From Roseovarius tolerans (lineage in GTDB: Bacteria > Pseudomonadota > Alphaproteobacteria > Rhodobacterales > Rhodobacteraceae), in NCBI RefSeq assembly GCF_900109855.1, contig NZ_FOBO01000015.1, positions 36,733 to 100,732 on the forward strand: a stretch of DNA of 64,000 nt, given 5' to 3'. Both the position numbers and the translations under genes were made by a program. Positions 17,944-26,664 of the stretch are shown piece after piece. Position 1 is the stretch's first letter. Each line of letters begins with the position of its first letter. The notes beneath the pieces were generated by a model. That model worked only from the letters and a program-made list of their open reading frames with translations, ran no database searches and had not been told where the DNA came from.

Positions 17944-18723
17944 ATGGCTGAGTTCAACACGATCCGGACGGCGACGGGCACACGCACCGCCCAGATTGAC
18001 GCGGGCCTGCGCGCGCACATGAACAAGGTCTACGGCACGATGTCCGTGGGCATGCTCATCACCGCGCTCGCAGCGTGGGCAATCGCGGGGCTCGCCGTCA
18101 CGACCGATCCGTCGGCGGCCGCCGCACAGATGGGTAACGGCAAGATGCTCACAAGCCTGGGCGCTACGCTCTACCTGTCGCCGCTGCGCTGGGTGGTCAT
18201 GCTGGCACCGCTGGCCTTCATCTTCCTCGGCTGGGGCGCATTGCTGCGCCGGGCACCGGCGGCTGGCGTGCAGCTTGGCTTCTTCGCCTTCGCGGCGCTG
18301 ATCGGCATTTCGCTCAGCTCGATCTTCCTGGTGTTCACCAGCTTCTCGATCGCGCAAACGTTTATCGTGACGGCAATCTCCTTCGCCGGTCTGTCGCTCT
18401 GGGGCTACACCACCAAGAAGGATATCTCGGGCTGGGGCAGCTTCCTCATCATGGGCGTGATTGGCCTGTTGGTGGCGATGGTCATCAACATCTTCCTGCA
18501 ATCGCCCGCGATGATGTTCGCGATCTCGGCGATCGGTGTCCTGATCTTCGCAGGCCTCACCGCATTCTACACGCAGGAGATCAAGAACACCTACGTGGCG
18601 CATGCCGCACAGGGTGATCAGGACTGGCTGGACAAGGCCGCCTATGACGGCGCGCTGAACCTCTATATCAGCTTCCTGAACATGTTCCAGTTCCTGCTGA
18701 TGTTCATGGGGCAACAGGAATAG
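17944..18723 (+). CDS. Bax inhibitor-1/YccA family membrane protein
   Basis: A 259-residue integral membrane protein with seven predicted helices. Features of the family are the N-terminal VYGTMSVGMLITALAAW helix, TAFYTQEIKNTY near the sixth loop and the C-terminal ALNLYISFLNMFQFLLMF. BI-1/TMBIM proteins are pH-gated Ca2+ leak channels in structural work; the bacterial role is unclear. CGGAGG precedes the ATG. CTTGAAA and CGATATT boxes upstream (17864-17894) might be a promoter. A strong terminator follows. Confidence 0.92.
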   Translation: MAEFNTIRTATGTRTAQIDAGLRAHMNKVYGTMSVGMLITALAAWAIAGLAVTTDPSAAAAQMGNGKMLTSLGATLYLSPLRWVVMLAPLAFIFLGWGALLRRAPAAGVQLGFFAFAALIGISLSSIFLVFTSFSIAQTFIVTAISFAGLSLWGYTTKKDISGWGSFLIMGVIGLLVAMVINIFLQSPAMMFAISAIGVLIFAGLTAFYTQEIKNTYVAHAAQGDQDWLDKAAYDGALNLYISFLNMFQFLLMFMGQQE

Positions 18724-18747
18724 CGAACACGCCATTCAAAAGATGGA

Positions 18748-18778
18748 AAGGGCCGGTCAAAGCGACCGGCCCTTTTTC
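18748..18778 (+). terminator. Rho-independent terminator after the BI-1 gene
   Basis: Arms AAGGGCCGGTC and GACCGGCCCTT (11 bp, perfect) with a 5-nt loop, followed by TTT. A textbook intrinsic terminator. Confidence 0.9.
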
Positions 18779-18828
18779 GTGGCCCCCCTGCAGACGCGGT
18801 GCGCGACTTGGGGGCCAGCCCCCAAACC

Positions 18829-18860
18829 CCCGGAGTATTTCGACCAAAAGAAACGGGAAG
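18829..18860 (-). repeat. Dispersed motif copy in opposite orientation
   Basis: CCCGGAGTATTTCGACCAAA on the + strand, the reverse complement of the TTGnCnAAATACTC core. It lies in the gap between two convergent terminators and is preceded by GGGGGCCAGCCCCC, a G/C palindrome. Confidence 0.6.
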
Positions 18861-18879
18861 AAACCAGGCCGTGCAAATG

Positions 18880-18908
18880 AAAAAGCCGCGCCCGAAGGCA
18901 CGGCTCTT
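18880..18908 (-). terminator. Terminator of rpmG
   Basis: On the minus strand, GAGCCGTGCC-TTC-GGGCGCGGC followed by TTTTT. It lies 23 bp past the rpmG stop. Confidence 0.8.
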
Positions 18909-18931
18909 GCGGTATCGACTGGACGGCGATC

Positions 18932-19099
18932 TTACTTGATCTTGCCTTCCTTGTATTCGACATGCTTGCGCACCACGGGATCGTACTTACGCACGGTCAT
19001 CTTTTCGGTCATCGTGCGTGCATTTTTCTTGGTCACGTAGAAATGGCCCGTGCCCGCGGTCGAGTTCAGACGGATCTTGATGGTCGTCGGCTTCGCCAT
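18932..19099 (-). CDS. rpmG: 50S ribosomal protein L33
   Basis: A 55-residue ribosomal protein. The translation begins [20 protein letters not shown] and ends in the L33 pattern [23 protein letters not shown] precedes the ATG at 19099. It is of the zinc-free type, with no CxxC pairs. It is transcribed alone and ends in an intrinsic terminator. Confidence 0.95.
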   Translation of the reverse strand: MAKPTTIKIRLNSTAGTGHFYVTKKNARTMTEKMTVRKYDPVVRKHVEYKEGKIK

Positions 19100-19235
19100 T
19101 GGTTATCTCCTGCGCCAGGCGCGACACGCGCCCGTGAATATCTCATGAAGCCTGCCTTTTACCGACGCGCGCGCCCGAGTCAACCGCGATTGTCGGCACA
19201 AGGCCAGGAATTCCGGCCTTGGCCCGCCTGCCCCG

Positions 19236-19847
19236 TCAGTTCCGGGACAATTGCGTGGGTTTGCGATAGAAATGATGCACACCGATCGTCGTGGTGCGGG
19301 GATAGACGCGCGCCCAACGCGGGTTCACGGCGCGGGTGTGGTAATGCGTGGCCCCGTCGGTCAGACGGCGCGGCGCACCCTGCACCATGAGGCTAGCCAC
19401 CTTGTTGACCTGCGAAAAGGCCACCGGATTGGCGATGTGTTCCTTGTGTCCGTCGCAGGTATAGGTGAACTGGCACTGGAATTTGCGCCCTGTCCCCTGA
19501 TGGATGACATCGCAGACGGTATCGGGAAAGGCGGCACTGTCCACACGGTTCAGGATCACCTCGGCGACCGCGAACTGCCCGCGCACACTCTCGCCGCGGG
19601 CCTCGAAATAGAGTGCCTCTGCCAGACAGGCGGATTGGACGTTGCCGCCGTCGACATCAAGGCCCGCAAGCCAGTCGCGCGAATATTCGATGCCGATTTC
19701 GGGACGGGTGATATAGCTTGCCAGACGGTCGCCGGACATCGAGCGCAGCGCGCGCGTTTCCTGTTCCATCAGCCGGGTCACAGGTGCATCCGCTGCAACC
19801 GGCCCGGCCAGCACCGCGAGGGCGGCGATAAGTAGCGCGTGTTTCAT
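19236..19847 (-). CDS. SleB/CwlJ-type cell wall hydrolase
   Basis: A 203-residue exported protein. The start at 19847 gives a signal peptide (MKHALLIAALAVLAGPVAADA) and has AAGGAGAT at good spacing. The Hydrolase_2 domain covers about residues 75-195, with the catalytic Glu in ACLAEALYFEARGES and the later FSQVNKVA and ATHYHT elements. In non-sporulating alphaproteobacteria these enzymes are thought to be lytic transglycosylase-like peptidoglycan remodelers in the periplasm. Confidence 0.9.
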   Translation of the reverse strand: MKHALLIAALAVLAGPVAADAPVTRLMEQETRALRSMSGDRLASYITRPEIGIEYSRDWLAGLDVDGGNVQSACLAEALYFEARGESVRGQFAVAEVILNRVDSAAFPDTVCDVIHQGTGRKFQCQFTYTCDGHKEHIANPVAFSQVNKVASLMVQGAPRRLTDGATHYHTRAVNPRWARVYPRTTTIGVHHFYRKPTQLSRN

Positions 19848-20012
19848 GCGTGATCTCCTTGCCATAAGGGAAAGCCCTTTTGTCATTCGGCGGCATTTAG
19901 ACAAAATGGGTCCATCCGTCCACCCTCGGGGTCGGCGGGGAATCGCTCATGTCGTTTTATGGCTCAAAAAGGCCTTGCGGAGACGCGTATATTGCGCGGT
20001 GTGGCGATCGAA

Positions 20013-22553
20013 CTACCCGATCTTGTCGCGCACGGTCAGCTGTGCGGCAGCAAGTCGCGCCACCGGAACCCGGAAGGGCGAGCAGGACACATAGGTAAAT
20101 CCCGCGTCCCGGCAGAATGCAATCGATTCGGGATTGCCGCCATGTTCGCCGCAGATCGACAGGACCACGTCGGGATTGGCGGCGCGGCCGCGCTCTGCCC
20201 CGATGCGCAACAGCTCTCCGACGCCATCGACATCGAGGCTGTGAAAGGGGTCTTCGGGATAGACGCCCTGCTGCACGTAGTTGGACATGAACCGCCCGGC
20301 ATCGTCGCGCGACAGGCCATAGGTCATCTGTGTCAGGTCATTCGTGCCGAAGCTGAGAAACGACACCAGCGGCGCGATTTCCCCGGCCCGAAGCGCGGCG
20401 CGCGGGGTCTCGACCATCACCCCGAGACGATAGGCGAAATCGCGGCCCGTCTCGTTGCGCACCGCCGCCGCGACCGCGTCGATCCGGGTCTTGACCAATT
20501 CGACCTCGCGCCGGGCGCTGACCAGCGGGATCATGATCTCGGGCACCACCGGCGCGCCGTCCTTGCTCGACTCGAGCGTCGCCTCGAAAATCGCGCGCGC
20601 CTGCATGTCGTAGATCTCGGGCACGGTGATCCCGAGCCGCACGCCGCGCATGCCCAGCATGGGGTTGTATTCGCCAAGCGCCTCGACCCGGCGGGTCACG
20701 TCCGAGAGCGGCAGATCGAGCGCCTCGGCCAGTTGCAGATGGCCGGCCCGGTCAGTGGGCAGGAATTCGTGCAACGGCGGATCGAAAAGGCGGATGCAGA
20801 CCGGCTGCCCCTGCATGATGCGGAAGAGATCGGTGAAATCGGCGCGCTGCATGGGCAACAGCCGTTCCAGCACCGCCGCGCGATCCTCGCTGGCATCGGC
20901 AAAGATCATCTCGCGCATCACCGTCAGGCGGTCGGCCTCGAAGAACATGTGCTCGGTCCGGCACAGGCCGATGCCGCGCGCCTTGAAATTGCGCGCCACC
21001 TCGGCATCGGCGGGCGTGTCGGCATTGGCGCGCACGGCAATGTCGCGCACGTTGTCGGCCCAGCTCATCAGGGTCTGGAACGAGCCGTCGCGCGCGGCCT
21101 CGAGCAGCGGCGCCTCGCCCGCGAGAACAAGGCCGTTGGTGCCGTCGATGGTGATCATCTCGCCCGCCTTGACGACGCGGCCGTCGGGCATGGTCAACTG
21201 CTTGCGCCGGGGCTGGAAATGAATGTCCGAGGCCCCCACCACGCAGGGCAGGCCGATGCCGCGCCCGATCACCGCGGCGTGGCTGGTCATGCCGCCGCGT
21301 TCGGTGAGCACGCCCACTGCGGCGTGCATGCCGCGGATATCCTCGGGGCTGGTTTCGCGGCGCACCAGAATGCAGGCCTCGCCGCGCGCCTGCGCCGCCT
21401 GCGCGTCGGCGGCGGAAAACACCACCCGGCCCGAGGCGGCGCCGGGGCTTGCGGCGATGCCGCGCGCCAGCACGTCACGCTCGGCATCCGGATCGACCTG
21501 CCGGTGCAGGAGTTCGTTGAGCGCGCGCGGCTCGACCCGCATCAGCGCCTCTTCGTGGCTGATGATCCCGTCCTCGGCGAGCGCCACGGCGATGCTGACC
21601 GCCGCGCGGGCGTTGCGCGCGACGCGCAACCCGTCGAGCAGCCAGACCTTGCCATTTTCGATGGTGAATTCGGCCTGCATGTCCTCGCGCAGCTTTTCGC
21701 GCATCAGCGCGGCATAGGCCTTGACGTGGGCAAAGGCATCGGGGGCCAGTTCTTCGAGCGAGGGACCGCGCGGATCGCGTTCGAGATAGAGCGCATCCGC
21801 ACCGCGCTGCAGCGCATCGCGGCCCTGGCTCTGGCTGAGGTAGCGACCGGTGATCTGGCGCGCGCCGGTCTGGCTGTTCACCAGTTGCATCACGCCCGAG
21901 CCGCATTCGCCCTCGCCGAGGCCGAGCGCCAGTTCCTGCACCACTAGACCGAGGCCTGCATCGGCGGGGGCACCCTTGGCCTGCCGCAGAAGGCGGGCGG
22001 TCGTGCCTTCCCAGGCGCGGGCCATGGAGCGCAGCACTTCGGTCAGTTGCACCGCCGGGTCCTGCGGAAATTCCTCTTCGGTCTCGTCCTCGTAGGCGCG
22101 CAGCGCCTGCCCCAGCCCGATGCTCGGATCTTCGGACACGTCGTCGAAGATATCCGGGTCGAGCCGGGCCACGTGCACCGCGTAGGATTGCACGAAGCGC
22201 AGGTATATCTCGGCCGCCGCGCGCTTGCCGATCTTGTCCGAGAGTTCGATGAATCGCGCGTCGTTGATGCCGATATTGAGCACCGCGCCCGGCCCGCCCC
22301 AATCGGGATCTTCCGAGGACGGGCGCACGCAGAGCAGCGGGGCCTCGCCGAAGGGCGCGAGCAGGGCGGCCATGTCGGGCAACTCGCCCGCCGCGATGCC
22401 ATGCACCGCCTGAAACGACAGCGCGATGGTGCGCGGCACCGGCAGATCGAGCCGCGCCAGACGTTGCAGGCATTTCGCCCGTCCCCCGTGGGTGTTGGCA
22501 TGCACCGGAGAGGTGGGGGTGATCAGGGTGATATCGGGGTCGTCTTGCTGCAC
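20013..22553 (-). CDS. ppdK: Pyruvate, phosphate dikinase-like protein
   Basis: An 846-residue PEP/pyruvate phosphotransferase. It has an N-terminal ATP-grasp domain (to about residue 330), a swivelling domain with the phospho-accepting His425 in GGMTSHAAV, and a C-terminal TIM barrel with the SFGTNDLTQMTYG and ICGEHGG motifs (catalytic Cys). PPDK interconverts pyruvate and PEP with ATP/Pi. The GTG at 22553 with GGAAAGG upstream is the best start; the frame stays open further. It is slightly shorter than plant or Clostridium PPDK, with a divergent glycine loop (HGGRAKCLQ). It lies downstream of glyS, an order seen in other Rhodobacteraceae. Confidence 0.88.
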   Translation of the reverse strand: MQQDDPDITLITPTSPVHANTHGGRAKCLQRLARLDLPVPRTIALSFQAVHGIAAGELPDMAALLAPFGEAPLLCVRPSSEDPDWGGPGAVLNIGINDARFIELSDKIGKRAAAEIYLRFVQSYAVHVARLDPDIFDDVSEDPSIGLGQALRAYEDETEEEFPQDPAVQLTEVLRSMARAWEGTTARLLRQAKGAPADAGLGLVVQELALGLGEGECGSGVMQLVNSQTGARQITGRYLSQSQGRDALQRGADALYLERDPRGPSLEELAPDAFAHVKAYAALMREKLREDMQAEFTIENGKVWLLDGLRVARNARAAVSIAVALAEDGIISHEEALMRVEPRALNELLHRQVDPDAERDVLARGIAASPGAASGRVVFSAADAQAAQARGEACILVRRETSPEDIRGMHAAVGVLTERGGMTSHAAVIGRGIGLPCVVGASDIHFQPRRKQLTMPDGRVVKAGEMITIDGTNGLVLAGEAPLLEAARDGSFQTLMSWADNVRDIAVRANADTPADAEVARNFKARGIGLCRTEHMFFEADRLTVMREMIFADASEDRAAVLERLLPMQRADFTDLFRIMQGQPVCIRLFDPPLHEFLPTDRAGHLQLAEALDLPLSDVTRRVEALGEYNPMLGMRGVRLGITVPEIYDMQARAIFEATLESSKDGAPVVPEIMIPLVSARREVELVKTRIDAVAAAVRNETGRDFAYRLGVMVETPRAALRAGEIAPLVSFLSFGTNDLTQMTYGLSRDDAGRFMSNYVQQGVYPEDPFHSLDVDGVGELLRIGAERGRAANPDVVLSICGEHGGNPESIAFCRDAGFTYVSCSPFRVPVARLAAAQLTVRDKIG

Positions 22554-22640
22554 TGCGGCACCTTTCCTTTGCCCGCACCATACGCCGCGCGGCGTGCAAG
22601 GCAAGGGAAAGGATAACGGATATGTGACAGGGGCGCTCCC

Positions 22641-22724
22641 CGTCATCCTCGGGCTTGACCCGAGGATCTATCGACGGGCCCACGCGACAGTCATGAGAGA
22701 TCCCCGCCTGCGCGGGGATGACGG
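22641..22724. repeat. Dispersed palindromic element (GTCATCCTCGG family), long form
   Basis: CGTCATCC-TCGGGCTTGACCCGA-GGATC at 22641-22668, and a second hairpin GATCCCCGCCTGCGCGGGGATGACGG at 22699-22724. The outer ends (CGTCATCC and GGATGACG) are themselves inverted, so the unit could fold into one branched hairpin. It sits between ppdK and glyS. Confidence 0.7.
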
Positions 22725-22748
22725 AGGTATGGAGGCGACCGGGTCGCC

Positions 22749-25037
22749 CTACCCCTCCACGCGGGTGAGGTCGGCGGCCTGCAGGCAGATGGTGCGGATG
22801 CGGCTGAGCAGGTTGAGACGGTTGCGTCGCAGCACCTGATTGTCGACATTGACCTGCACCGCCTCGAAAAACGCGTCAACAGCCGGGCGCAGGGCGGCCA
22901 TGGCGCGCATCGCCCCGGCGAAATCCTCGGTCTTGAGGGCCTGCGTGATCTGCGGCTCTGCGGTGTCGAGGGCGGCGAAAAGCGCCTTTTCCTCGTCGGT
23001 CTCGGCAAATTTCACATCCGCGCCGAAGGAATATTCGACGCCGTCTTTTTCTTCGGCCTGCGTGAGGATGTTGTTGGCCCGCTTGAACCCCTGCAACAGG
23101 TTCTCGCCATCGTCGGTCTTAAGGAAGTCCCCGAGCGCACGGGCGCGGTGGACGAGCAGGGTGAGATCGTCATTGCCCTCCATCGCAAGGCAGGCGTCGA
23201 TCACGTCATGGCGCAGGCCCTCGTCCTTGAGATGGACCTTGAGGCGGTCGTGAAGGAAGGCGAGGAGATTTTCGTCTATTAAGTTTGTATTCTTAAGAGT
23301 GATGTCAGGGGGCTGCGTCCCTTCCGCAAGAGCTATTGCAGCCTGAGTTGTAATGCCTCCCGGCGCAGAAATTGCAACGCGCGAAAACTCAAAGCTGCTG
23401 AAATCTGGCCTCATTCCGGGAAACGCCTCTGCGGTAACTGCAAAAGAGGACTCATCGTCCAATACAAACAAAGCCACACGATCTTGATTAAGAAATTCAG
23501 TGATCGCCACCCCCGTCCACTCCTGAATTGTATCTTTCAGGTTCAACCGAACGCTACCCCCCAACACCAACCGAATAACCCCCAACGCCGCCCGGCGCAG
23601 CGCGTAGGGGTCTTTGGAGCCGGTGGGTTTCTCGTCAATCGCCCAGAAGCCGGTCAGCGTGTCGATCTTGTCGGCCAGCGCCACGGCGATTGAGACCGGG
23701 GCGGAGGGCACGGCGTCGCCCGGCCCGAGGGGCTTGTAATGCTCCTCGCAGGCCTCGGGCACGCCGTCGTCATGGCCTGCGGCCTGCGCGTAATAGCGCC
23801 CCATCAGCCCCTGCAATTCTGGGAATTCGCCGACCATTTCGGATTGCAGATCGGCCTTGGCCACGCGCGCGGCCTCGGCGGCCAGATCGGGCTTGGCGCC
23901 CACCAGGGGTGCGATCTCGCGCGCGAGTGCGGCGATGCGCGCCACCCGGTCAGCCTGTGATCCCAGCTTGTTGTGGAAGGTGACGTCGCGCAGCCCTTCG
24001 GCCATGCCTTCGAGACCCCGCTCGCGCACCGTGCGCAGGTCATTTTCCCAAAAGAATTTTGCGTCACTAAGACGCGCCGCCAGCACCTTTTGGTTGCCCG
24101 CCAGGATGGTCGCGCCGTGGTCCGCCGTCTCGACATTGGCGACGGTGACGAAGCGTTCGATGCGGCCGGTCTTGGGGTTGCGGACGCTAAAGAACTTCTG
24201 ATGTTCCTTCATCGAGGTCTGCAACACCTCTGGCGGCAGGTCGAGAAAGGCGTCGTCGATGCGGCCCATCAGCACCACGGGCCATTCCACCAGCCCCGCG
24301 ACCTCGGACAAGAGCCCGCGATCCTCAACCACCTCAAACCCGGCGGCGAAGGCCTGATTTGTGGCGTCCTGCCAGATCGCCTCGGCCCGTTCAGCGGCAT
24401 CCAGCACCACATGCGCGCGCTTGAGACGGGCGGCGTAATCGTCGAACGAGGTCACGGCAAAGTCATCGGGGGCCATGAAGCGGTGGCCGCGCGTCGTGTT
24501 GCCCGCGCGGATGCCGTCCACTTCGAGATCAACCACCTGCGCCTCGCCATCGTCACTGGTCAGGATGCAGAGAATGCAATGAAGGGGGCGCACCCAGCGC
24601 AGGGAGCCCGCGCCCCAGCGCATCGACTTGGGCCAGGGGAAATTGCGGATGAGCTTTTCCAGCTCCTCGGCGACGATCTGCGCCGCGGGGCGTCCGAGCC
24701 GGGTGAGGGTGGCAAAATAGACCTGACCCTTTTTTTCGTCGCGGATTTCGAGATCGTCGCGGGTCACGCCTGCGCCGCGCAGAAAGCCCTCGATGGCCTT
24801 TTCGGGCGCATCGACGCGGGGGCCCTTGCGCTCTTCTCGGGTGGTGGGGCTGGTGGCAAGCAGCCCCTGCACGGTGAGCGTCAGCCGCCGGGGCGTGGAG
24901 AAGGCCGCCGCCCCCGCATAGGTCAGCCCCGCCTCGACCAGCGCATCGGTCAGGCGCGCCCGCAGGTCGTCGGCCGCCTTGGCCTGCATGCGCGCGGGGA
25001 TTTCCTCGGAGAAGAGTTCGATCAGCAGATCAGGCAT
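22749..25037 (-). CDS. glyS: Glycyl-tRNA synthetase beta subunit
   Basis: A 762-residue subunit of the alpha2-beta2 GlyRS. The start MPDLLIELFSEEIPARMQ at 25037, the ERKGPRVDAPEKAIEGFLRG segment, and the C-terminal HD and anticodon-binding regions (IKVHLKD..RHDVIDA, then LNLLSRIR) are diagnostic. It is longer than the usual about 690 residues: residues of about 490-585 (bases 23280-23570) form an extra stretch with clearly lower GC than the rest. It works with glyQ upstream in the same operon. Confidence 0.95.
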   Translation of the reverse strand: MPDLLIELFSEEIPARMQAKAADDLRARLTDALVEAGLTYAGAAAFSTPRRLTLTVQGLLATSPTTREERKGPRVDAPEKAIEGFLRGAGVTRDDLEIRDEKKGQVYFATLTRLGRPAAQIVAEELEKLIRNFPWPKSMRWGAGSLRWVRPLHCILCILTSDDGEAQVVDLEVDGIRAGNTTRGHRFMAPDDFAVTSFDDYAARLKRAHVVLDAAERAEAIWQDATNQAFAAGFEVVEDRGLLSEVAGLVEWPVVLMGRIDDAFLDLPPEVLQTSMKEHQKFFSVRNPKTGRIERFVTVANVETADHGATILAGNQKVLAARLSDAKFFWENDLRTVRERGLEGMAEGLRDVTFHNKLGSQADRVARIAALAREIAPLVGAKPDLAAEAARVAKADLQSEMVGEFPELQGLMGRYYAQAAGHDDGVPEACEEHYKPLGPGDAVPSAPVSIAVALADKIDTLTGFWAIDEKPTGSKDPYALRRAALGVIRLVLGGSVRLNLKDTIQEWTGVAITEFLNQDRVALFVLDDESSFAVTAEAFPGMRPDFSSFEFSRVAISAPGGITTQAAIALAEGTQPPDITLKNTNLIDENLLAFLHDRLKVHLKDEGLRHDVIDACLAMEGNDDLTLLVHRARALGDFLKTDDGENLLQGFKRANNILTQAEEKDGVEYSFGADVKFAETDEEKALFAALDTAEPQITQALKTEDFAGAMRAMAALRPAVDAFFEAVQVNVDNQVLRRNRLNLLSRIRTICLQAADLTRVEG

Positions 25038-25042
25038 GTGGG

Positions 25043-25567
25043 TCAGTATCCTTGCGGCGGTTCGGGGCAATCCTCGGGGGCGGGCTGGCCGTCGAACACC
25101 ACCTCGCCGCAGCGGTTGATCTGGTGCCAGACATAGCCCCTGCCGTCCTCGGTGATGGCGACGATGCGGTCGATGCCGTATTGAATGTCTTTTTGGCCGA
25201 GAAACGCCAGCGCGCGCCCGTCTTCGAGCGCGGCCCCGAGGGCCTGTGCGTCGAAACAGTCGAACCAGCCGGGGGCATTGAGCGGCTCGGCGCGGTCATA
25301 GAGTTCATAGGTCTCGGTGAGCATCGGATGGCTCATCGTGGTGGTGAAACAGGCGCGGTAGCGGATCGGGCTGCTATCGGCGTCGATCGCCTGAAACGCG
25401 TCATAGAGCACCGGTTCGGGCGCGCCGGTGGCGAGCGAGGTCAGTTGCACATCGTCGGTGCCGGTGGCCGCCACCTCTTCGTAGAAGTGATAGACCTGCA
25501 GATAATAGAGGGCCGCCCCGGCCACCAATGCGGATATCAAGATCGCCCCCGCGAGAAATTTGCCCAT
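25043..25567 (-). CDS. Small membrane-anchored protein between glyQ and glyS
   Basis: A 174-residue protein with one N-terminal transmembrane helix ([19 protein letters not shown], residues 1-20) and a periplasmic domain with four cysteines (FTTTM..WFDCFDA, INRCGEVVF, EDCPEPP), probably forming disulfides. It looks like the family I know as DUF6446, found in this place in Rhodobacteraceae. Its ATG overlaps the glyQ stop by one base (TAATG), and glyS starts 5 bp after it, so it is translated as part of the GlyRS operon. Function unknown. Confidence 0.82.
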   Translation of the reverse strand: MGKFLAGAILISALVAGAALYYLQVYHFYEEVAATGTDDVQLTSLATGAPEPVLYDAFQAIDADSSPIRYRACFTTTMSHPMLTETYELYDRAEPLNAPGWFDCFDAQALGAALEDGRALAFLGQKDIQYGIDRIVAITEDGRGYVWHQINRCGEVVFDGQPAPEDCPEPPQGY

Positions 25568-26496
25568 TACGCTGCCTGCCCCCCGGCCTCTGTCTGCACG
25601 AAGGCATCGGCGCATTTCTTGGCCAATGCGCGCACCCGGCCGATATAGGCCTGCCGCTCGGTCACGGAAATGACGCCGCGCGCATCGAGCAGGTTGAAGA
25701 GGTGCGACGCCTTGATGCACTGGTCATAGGCGGGATGCGCCATGATGATGCGCTTGGCGGTCTTGGGGTCGGTGGCCTCTTGCGCGAGGATCGCCTCGCA
25801 TTCAGCCTCGGCCTCCTCGAAATGGCGCAGGAGGACGTCGGTATTGGCGACGTCGAAATTCCAGCGGCTGTACTCCTCTTCGGTCTGGCGGAAGACATCG
25901 CCATAGCTGAGCGGGATGGGCGCTGCGGGATCGTTGAACGGCATCTCCATCACGTGGTCGATGCCCAGCACATACATCGCGAGACGTTCCAGCCCATAGG
26001 TCAGTTCGCCGGACACAGGGTGGCAGTCATGCCCGCCGACCTGCTGGAAATAGGTGAATTGCGAGACTTCCATGCCGTCACACCAGACCTCCCATCCCAG
26101 GCCCCATGCGCCGAGTGTGGGGCTTTCCCAGTCATCCTCGACAAAGCGGATGTCGTGCAGGGCCATGTCGATGCCAATGGCGCGCAGGCTGCCGAGGTAG
26201 AGATCTTGCAGGTCGGGCGGCGAGGGTTTGATCAGCACCTGGTACTGGTAATAATGCTGGAGCCGGTTGGGGTTCTCGCCATAGCGCCCGTCGGTGGGGC
26301 GGCGCGAGGGCTGCACATAGGCCGCGGCCCAGGGTTTGGAGCCCAGAGAGCGCAGCGTGGTGGCGGGGTGAAACGTGCCCGCGCCCACTTCCATGTCATA
26401 GGGCTGCATTACGGCGCAGCCCTGTGCGGCCCAATAGCTTTGCAGCCGCAGGATGATCTCCTGAAAGCTGCGCGGTTTGTCTGTGGCCTGCGTCAT
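25567..26496 (-). CDS. glyQ: Glycyl-tRNA synthetase alpha subunit
   Basis: A 309-residue catalytic subunit of the bacterial alpha2-beta2 glycyl-tRNA synthetase. The N-terminal [19 protein letters not shown] and the [23 protein letters not shown] segment (class II motif region) are those of GlyQ. Length is normal. It is the first gene of glyQ-(membrane protein)-glyS-ppdK. The divergent intergenic region to 26665 is 168 bp. Confidence 0.96.
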   Translation of the reverse strand: MTQATDKPRSFQEIILRLQSYWAAQGCAVMQPYDMEVGAGTFHPATTLRSLGSKPWAAAYVQPSRRPTDGRYGENPNRLQHYYQYQVLIKPSPPDLQDLYLGSLRAIGIDMALHDIRFVEDDWESPTLGAWGLGWEVWCDGMEVSQFTYFQQVGGHDCHPVSGELTYGLERLAMYVLGIDHVMEMPFNDPAAPIPLSYGDVFRQTEEEYSRWNFDVANTDVLLRHFEEAEAECEAILAQEATDPKTAKRIIMAHPAYDQCIKASHLFNLLDARGVISVTERQAYIGRVRALAKKCADAFVQTEAGGQAA

Positions 26497-26664
26497 GCGG
26501 TCCCCCCGGGATAGGCACCCTGAAATTGCCGCCTTTCTCTAGGCGCGTCGCGCGGCAGGGTCAATCGCGGGGATGTGCATATTTCAGATGCATCGCCCGG
26601 CAGTTTTGTTAAAACCCCTTAGAATACTAAATGTTGAATAACCGGTCTTGACCAAGGGAATCTC

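Noticed and set aside
19959..21947. A long rightward open frame (662 codons) over ppdK
   Set aside because: It is the antisense of the well-supported ppdK; its His/Arg/Gln-rich translation has no family features and is due to GC-rich third positions.
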